This document shows, in pieces, positions 13,233-15,887 of a stretch of DNA of 15,887 bases. This stretch comes from Chitinophaga pinensis (GTDB lineage: Bacteria > Bacteroidota > Bacteroidia > Flavobacteriales_D > Crocinitomicaceae). The stretch covers positions 1-15,887 of the forward strand of contig CAMBRH010000045.1 of NCBI GenBank assembly GCA_945870115.1, written 5' to 3'. How positions within the stretch are numbered: position 1 is the stretch's first letter; every line of letters begins with the position of its first letter. The notes below the pieces were generated by a model. That model did no database searches and was not told where the DNA came from. It saw only the letters and a list, made by a program, of their open reading frames with translations. The position numbers and the translations under genes are program-made.

Positions 13233-14597
13233 TTATTTTGCAATAGTAACTGTTTTTGTAACACTACTATTTCCTTTTCCAATTTTAATCACATATTCTC
13301 CGCTATATAATTTTTGAGTATCGAAATATGCAATGGTACTTCCTTGTAAAATTGAAGTTGTTTGTATTAATTTACCTGACAAATCAAATAAATTTACTTC
13401 AACAGTTTCTTTCGCCAAAGCATTCATTTGCACAGCGATAAAATCACTACTTGGATTTGGATAAATCGTAATTTGATTGATTGAATTTTCAGTTTCTGAA
13501 ATGCTATTTGTTGCAGCATAAGTTGTTACACTTTCTGAAATCGAAGTTACTTTTGCAGCTGTTACATTTCCATAAAAAGTTGGTCCAACAGCATAGGGAT
13601 AAGCTGAGTTGTGATTTGCATCAACAGTGCAAAAATATGCGTATGTTCCATTTGGATATTCTGGTGTTATGCAAAAACGTCCGTTGTGTTCGTCTAAATC
13701 TCCTGAAGCAGCAATATACTCGTAATCTTCTCTGAAATAACCTAAAAAGTAAGTTGTGTTTACATTTGGACCTGAAGTCACAGTAGCGCCAGTTGGCGAA
13801 GTTGTTCTAGTTGTAATATTTCTCAAACTATAAGAAGATTCCATTCGTTTTATTGCCCCAGTTCCATCTGAATTTGTAAATCCATAAGCTCCATAAATTG
13901 GAAAACCATCTGCAGCGAATCCAATTAAAGGTGAATGTTGATTTACATTTATTGTATAAAGTCCATCTGAAGGATATAAATCACAAATTGTTGAAATTAC
14001 CGTTAAATCTAAATTAAAGGCACTTGGATTTTGATGATGGTGATAATTTCCCATTGCTGGATGTGCTTTCGAGCAATCAAAACCTGCCTTTTCAGCTGGA
14101 ATTGCATCACGATTCCAAGCATTTACTGCCATTGGTCCTCCTGCACATGGTGGATTTCCAGGTCCTCCGCATAATGCGTTTGTTGTTGAACTCCAAGCAA
14201 CTCCGTCACGGTAATCAAATAAAGCAACTCCATTTATAAATAGCCCAATGTTTCCTCCAGTAGTTGCAGTTGGAGTTCCTGAATTTTGAGTTGGATTCAA
14301 AGGAAATTTGAAAATGGCATTTTGATCTGTTGCCAAAGATGGATTTCCGTCATTAAATGGTCCAGTGATGTAAGCAGGAATTCCATGAGTGCTTACATAA
14401 ACTGAGTTAGCAGAATATTGAACCGTTTGAATGTTTGCTTCTACTGCATCTGTTATAGGTGTTGAATTTCCATTTACATAATGTCTTCCAACAATTCCTG
14501 TTGTATTTTGAAGCCAAGTTATAATTGCTGGATTCGTTTGTGAAAAAGCGAAAAGTGAGCATAAACTCAAAGTTCCAGATAAAATTAGTTTATTCAT
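13233..14597 (-). CDS. Secreted YHYH-domain protein with T9SS tail
   Basis: A 454-residue exported protein with signal peptide MNKLILSGTLSLCSLFAFSQ. Residues about 110-345 form a YHYH domain: FINGVALFDYRDG (120-132), GNYHHHQNP (183-191, the His motif), IGFAADGFPIYG (225-236), LDEHNGRFCITPEYPNGTY (301-319) and YPYAVGPTFYG (333-343). The clustered His and Cys residues suggest metal binding, but the activity of the family is unknown to me. A Ser/Thr-rich linker leads to a type-A T9SS sorting domain from ITIYPNPS (376-383) to the end TKTVTIAK, so the protein is sent to the surface or medium. It lies directly upstream of the ECF sigma/anti-sigma/sensor trio on the same strand. That makes it a possible target of the system (inference). 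No TAnnTTTG motif is seen before its ATG, consistent with use of an alternative sigma factor. Confidence 0.85.
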   Translation of the reverse strand: MNKLILSGTLSLCSLFAFSQTNPAIITWLQNTTGIVGRHYVNGNSTPITDAVEANIQTVQYSANSVYVSTHGIPAYITGPFNDGNPSLATDQNAIFKFPLNPTQNSGTPTATTGGNIGLFINGVALFDYRDGVAWSSTTNALCGGPGNPPCAGGPMAVNAWNRDAIPAEKAGFDCSKAHPAMGNYHHHQNPSAFNLDLTVISTICDLYPSDGLYTINVNQHSPLIGFAADGFPIYGAYGFTNSDGTGAIKRMESSYSLRNITTRTTSPTGATVTSGPNVNTTYFLGYFREDYEYIAASGDLDEHNGRFCITPEYPNGTYAYFCTVDANHNSAYPYAVGPTFYGNVTAAKVTSISESVTTYAATNSISETENSINQITIYPNPSSDFIAVQMNALAKETVEVNLFDLSGKLIQTTSILQGSTIAYFDTQKLYSGEYVIKIGKGNSSVTKTVTIAK

Positions 14598-14795
14598 AAA
14601 TTTAATTTTTTAATTATATTTCTTTAGAAGACGAATTAATTTGATTCTTGCGTCCAGAAGTGAATTTTTTTTTTGACACAAAGGCACAACATTTTCACGA
14701 AGTTCACAAAGAATATTTAGATTTTAAAATAAATGTTTTTTTCAGTTGAATAAAAGTCTTATGTCTTACGTCTAACAATCTTATGTCTTAGAGGA
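14598..14795. repeat. Spacer with two short-word repeat tracts
   Basis: This 198-bp gene-free spacer has a CACAAAGGCACAAC-like tract with related CACGAAG and CACAAAG words (14677-14711). A second tract at 14756-14790 is made of GTCTTAT, GTCTTAC, GTCTAAC and a further CTTATGTCTTA, a 7-bp period. A run of ten T residues sits at 14665-14674. Such word tracts are recalled as recurrent intergenic sequence in flavobacteria. Confidence 0.5.
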
Positions 14796-15887
14796 TTATT
14801 CTTTAATCAACTTCACAGTTGCTATTGGAGTTTTCAAAAAATAAATACCTTTTTCTAAATCTGTAAAATCTTGTTTTTCAATTTCAAATCCTGTATAAAT
14901 TTCTTGTCCTAAATTTGTTAACAAACTTGATTTTTGTCCGTAAAAATTATTTTCAATTGTTGCGTGAAATGGATTTAAATAATATGAATTTGATTTGGAA
15001 TTTTCATTTATTCCTATTAATTCTGCACATTGAGACCCTCCACCAATTAAATTATGAAATTCTTCGCATAAAAAAACGTAATTAGTAATATCCGTTTGGG
15101 ATAAAACTCCTAAGGATAAATCATTCAATTCTTCCGGATCTTCACTTAAATTGTAAAATTCAATTCTACCATCATCGAAGTATAATAATTTATAATCTAA
15201 ATTTCGAATTGCTTTTCCATCATAAGAATCTGTTAAAACTTTAAAAATCTCAGTAAACGCCCAAGGACGAACTGCAATATCTTGATTTAATATTATGGGC
15301 ATAATACTCTTACTATCAATAGGTTTATCTGCTGGTATTTGACTTTGCCAATTTGAAATTCCACACAATTCAATGATTGTTGCAAATAAATCCTGTGTAT
15401 TTACTAGTTGATTACTTATTCGATTTGGATTCACAACAGCAGGACCAGAAATGATAAATGGAACATTTACACCATATTGATAAATGGATCCTTTTGCTTT
15501 ATTTGTATCCGCAATTTGAGCAGTTTTCAAACTATTTCCATTATCTCCAATAAAGATAAAATTTGTATTATCATACTGATTATAAAGTATTAAAGAATCA
15601 ATTAATCGACCAATTTCATGATCCAAAGCTTGAAGTGAAGCCTTAAAATAGGATTTGGGATTTTGGTTGATATCATTTGTAGTTCCTGATAAATTTGTGT
15701 AGGAATGCAATCCAGCTGGAGGTAAATGATAAGGGGAATGAGGTGCATTAAACGCCAACCAGACAAAAAATGGATTGGAATTTTGTGCTTTAACAAATGA
15801 AATGGCATTATTGGCAGTTTCCGTTGTTGCATAAGTCGTGCAAGTGCTTGAAACGCCATTGGTAATTTTTGTCCAATTTGTATAGCT
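14796..15887 (-). CDS. Sulfatase (alkaline-phosphatase superfamily), C-terminal part, T9SS-like tail
   Basis: The frame is open to the right edge; 363 residues are visible. Recognisable family blocks, in order, are NPFFVWLAFNAPHSPYHLPP (about 38-57), LQALDHEIGRLIDSL, FIFIGDNGNS (the metal-binding Asp-Asn of the sulfatase fold), KGSIYQYGVNVPFIISGP and NTQDLFATIIELCGI. The N-terminal catalytic C/S-x-P-x-R motif is outside the window, so it cannot be said whether formylglycine is made from Cys or Ser. The end, from YYLNPFHATIENNF to KGIYFLKTPIATVKLIKE, looks like a diverged type-A T9SS sorting domain, implying export. Sulfatases of this kind remove sulfate from polysaccharides or glycoconjugates; the substrate cannot be told, and some members of the superfamily are phosphodiesterases. 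Confidence 0.85.
   Translation of the reverse strand, partial: SYTNWTKITNGVSSTCTTYATTETANNAISFVKAQNSNPFFVWLAFNAPHSPYHLPPAGLHSYTNLSGTTNDINQNPKSYFKASLQALDHEIGRLIDSLILYNQYDNTNFIFIGDNGNSLKTAQIADTNKAKGSIYQYGVNVPFIISGPAVVNPNRISNQLVNTQDLFATIIELCGISNWQSQIPADKPIDSKSIMPIILNQDIAVRPWAFTEIFKVLTDSYDGKAIRNLDYKLLYFDDGRIEFYNLSEDPEELNDLSLGVLSQTDITNYVFLCEEFHNLIGGGSQCAELIGINENSKSNSYYLNPFHATIENNFYGQKSSLLTNLGQEIYTGFEIEKQDFTDLEKGIYFLKTPIATVKLIKE

Overview
The window looks like a piece of chromosome from a member of the Bacteroidota, most probably a flavobacterium. The reasons are a very AT-rich composition, Bacteroidota-type promoters (TTTG, about 17-19 nt, TAnnTTTG), and at least three secreted proteins ending in the type IX secretion (T9SS) sorting domain. 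All coding assignments come from reading motifs; no database search was made.

Layout: 1-1386 (minus) is the N-terminal sensor part of a two-component-propeller regulator that runs off the left edge. It starts at TTG and was reconstructed by translation. Next is trmB (minus), divergent from a GT-B glycosyltransferase (plus). The spacer between them carries an imperfect hairpin built from 9-bp units. A tight plus-strand operon of four unfamiliar envelope genes follows (3665-5980): a secreted protein, two lipoproteins and a probable outer-membrane beta-barrel. It converges on a long minus-strand block (15887 down to 6000).

In transcription order the minus block holds: a sulfatase (5' end outside the window); a YHYH-domain T9SS protein; an ECF sigma factor, a one-TM anti-sigma candidate and a CnrX/Spy-like periplasmic sensor candidate; an FGE-like SUMF1-fold protein; an M24 metallopeptidase broken by an in-frame TAA; a secreted papain-like peptidase with a pYEATS-like domain, whose second pYEATS-like copy is cut off by another in-frame TAA; a BNR-repeat T9SS protein; a GNAT acetyltransferase; and a YjdI-type 4Fe-4S protein.

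Most interesting points: (1) the secreted C1 peptidase with tandem pYEATS-like domains separated by one in-frame stop; (2) the sigma/anti-sigma/periplasmic-sensor trio beside a His-rich YHYH protein, with a palindrome of about 125 bp filling the spacer upstream of the sigma gene; (3) the four-gene envelope cassette; (4) three spacers with short-period word repeats or REP-like cores. No tRNA, rRNA, CRISPR array, transposase or prophage gene was seen.
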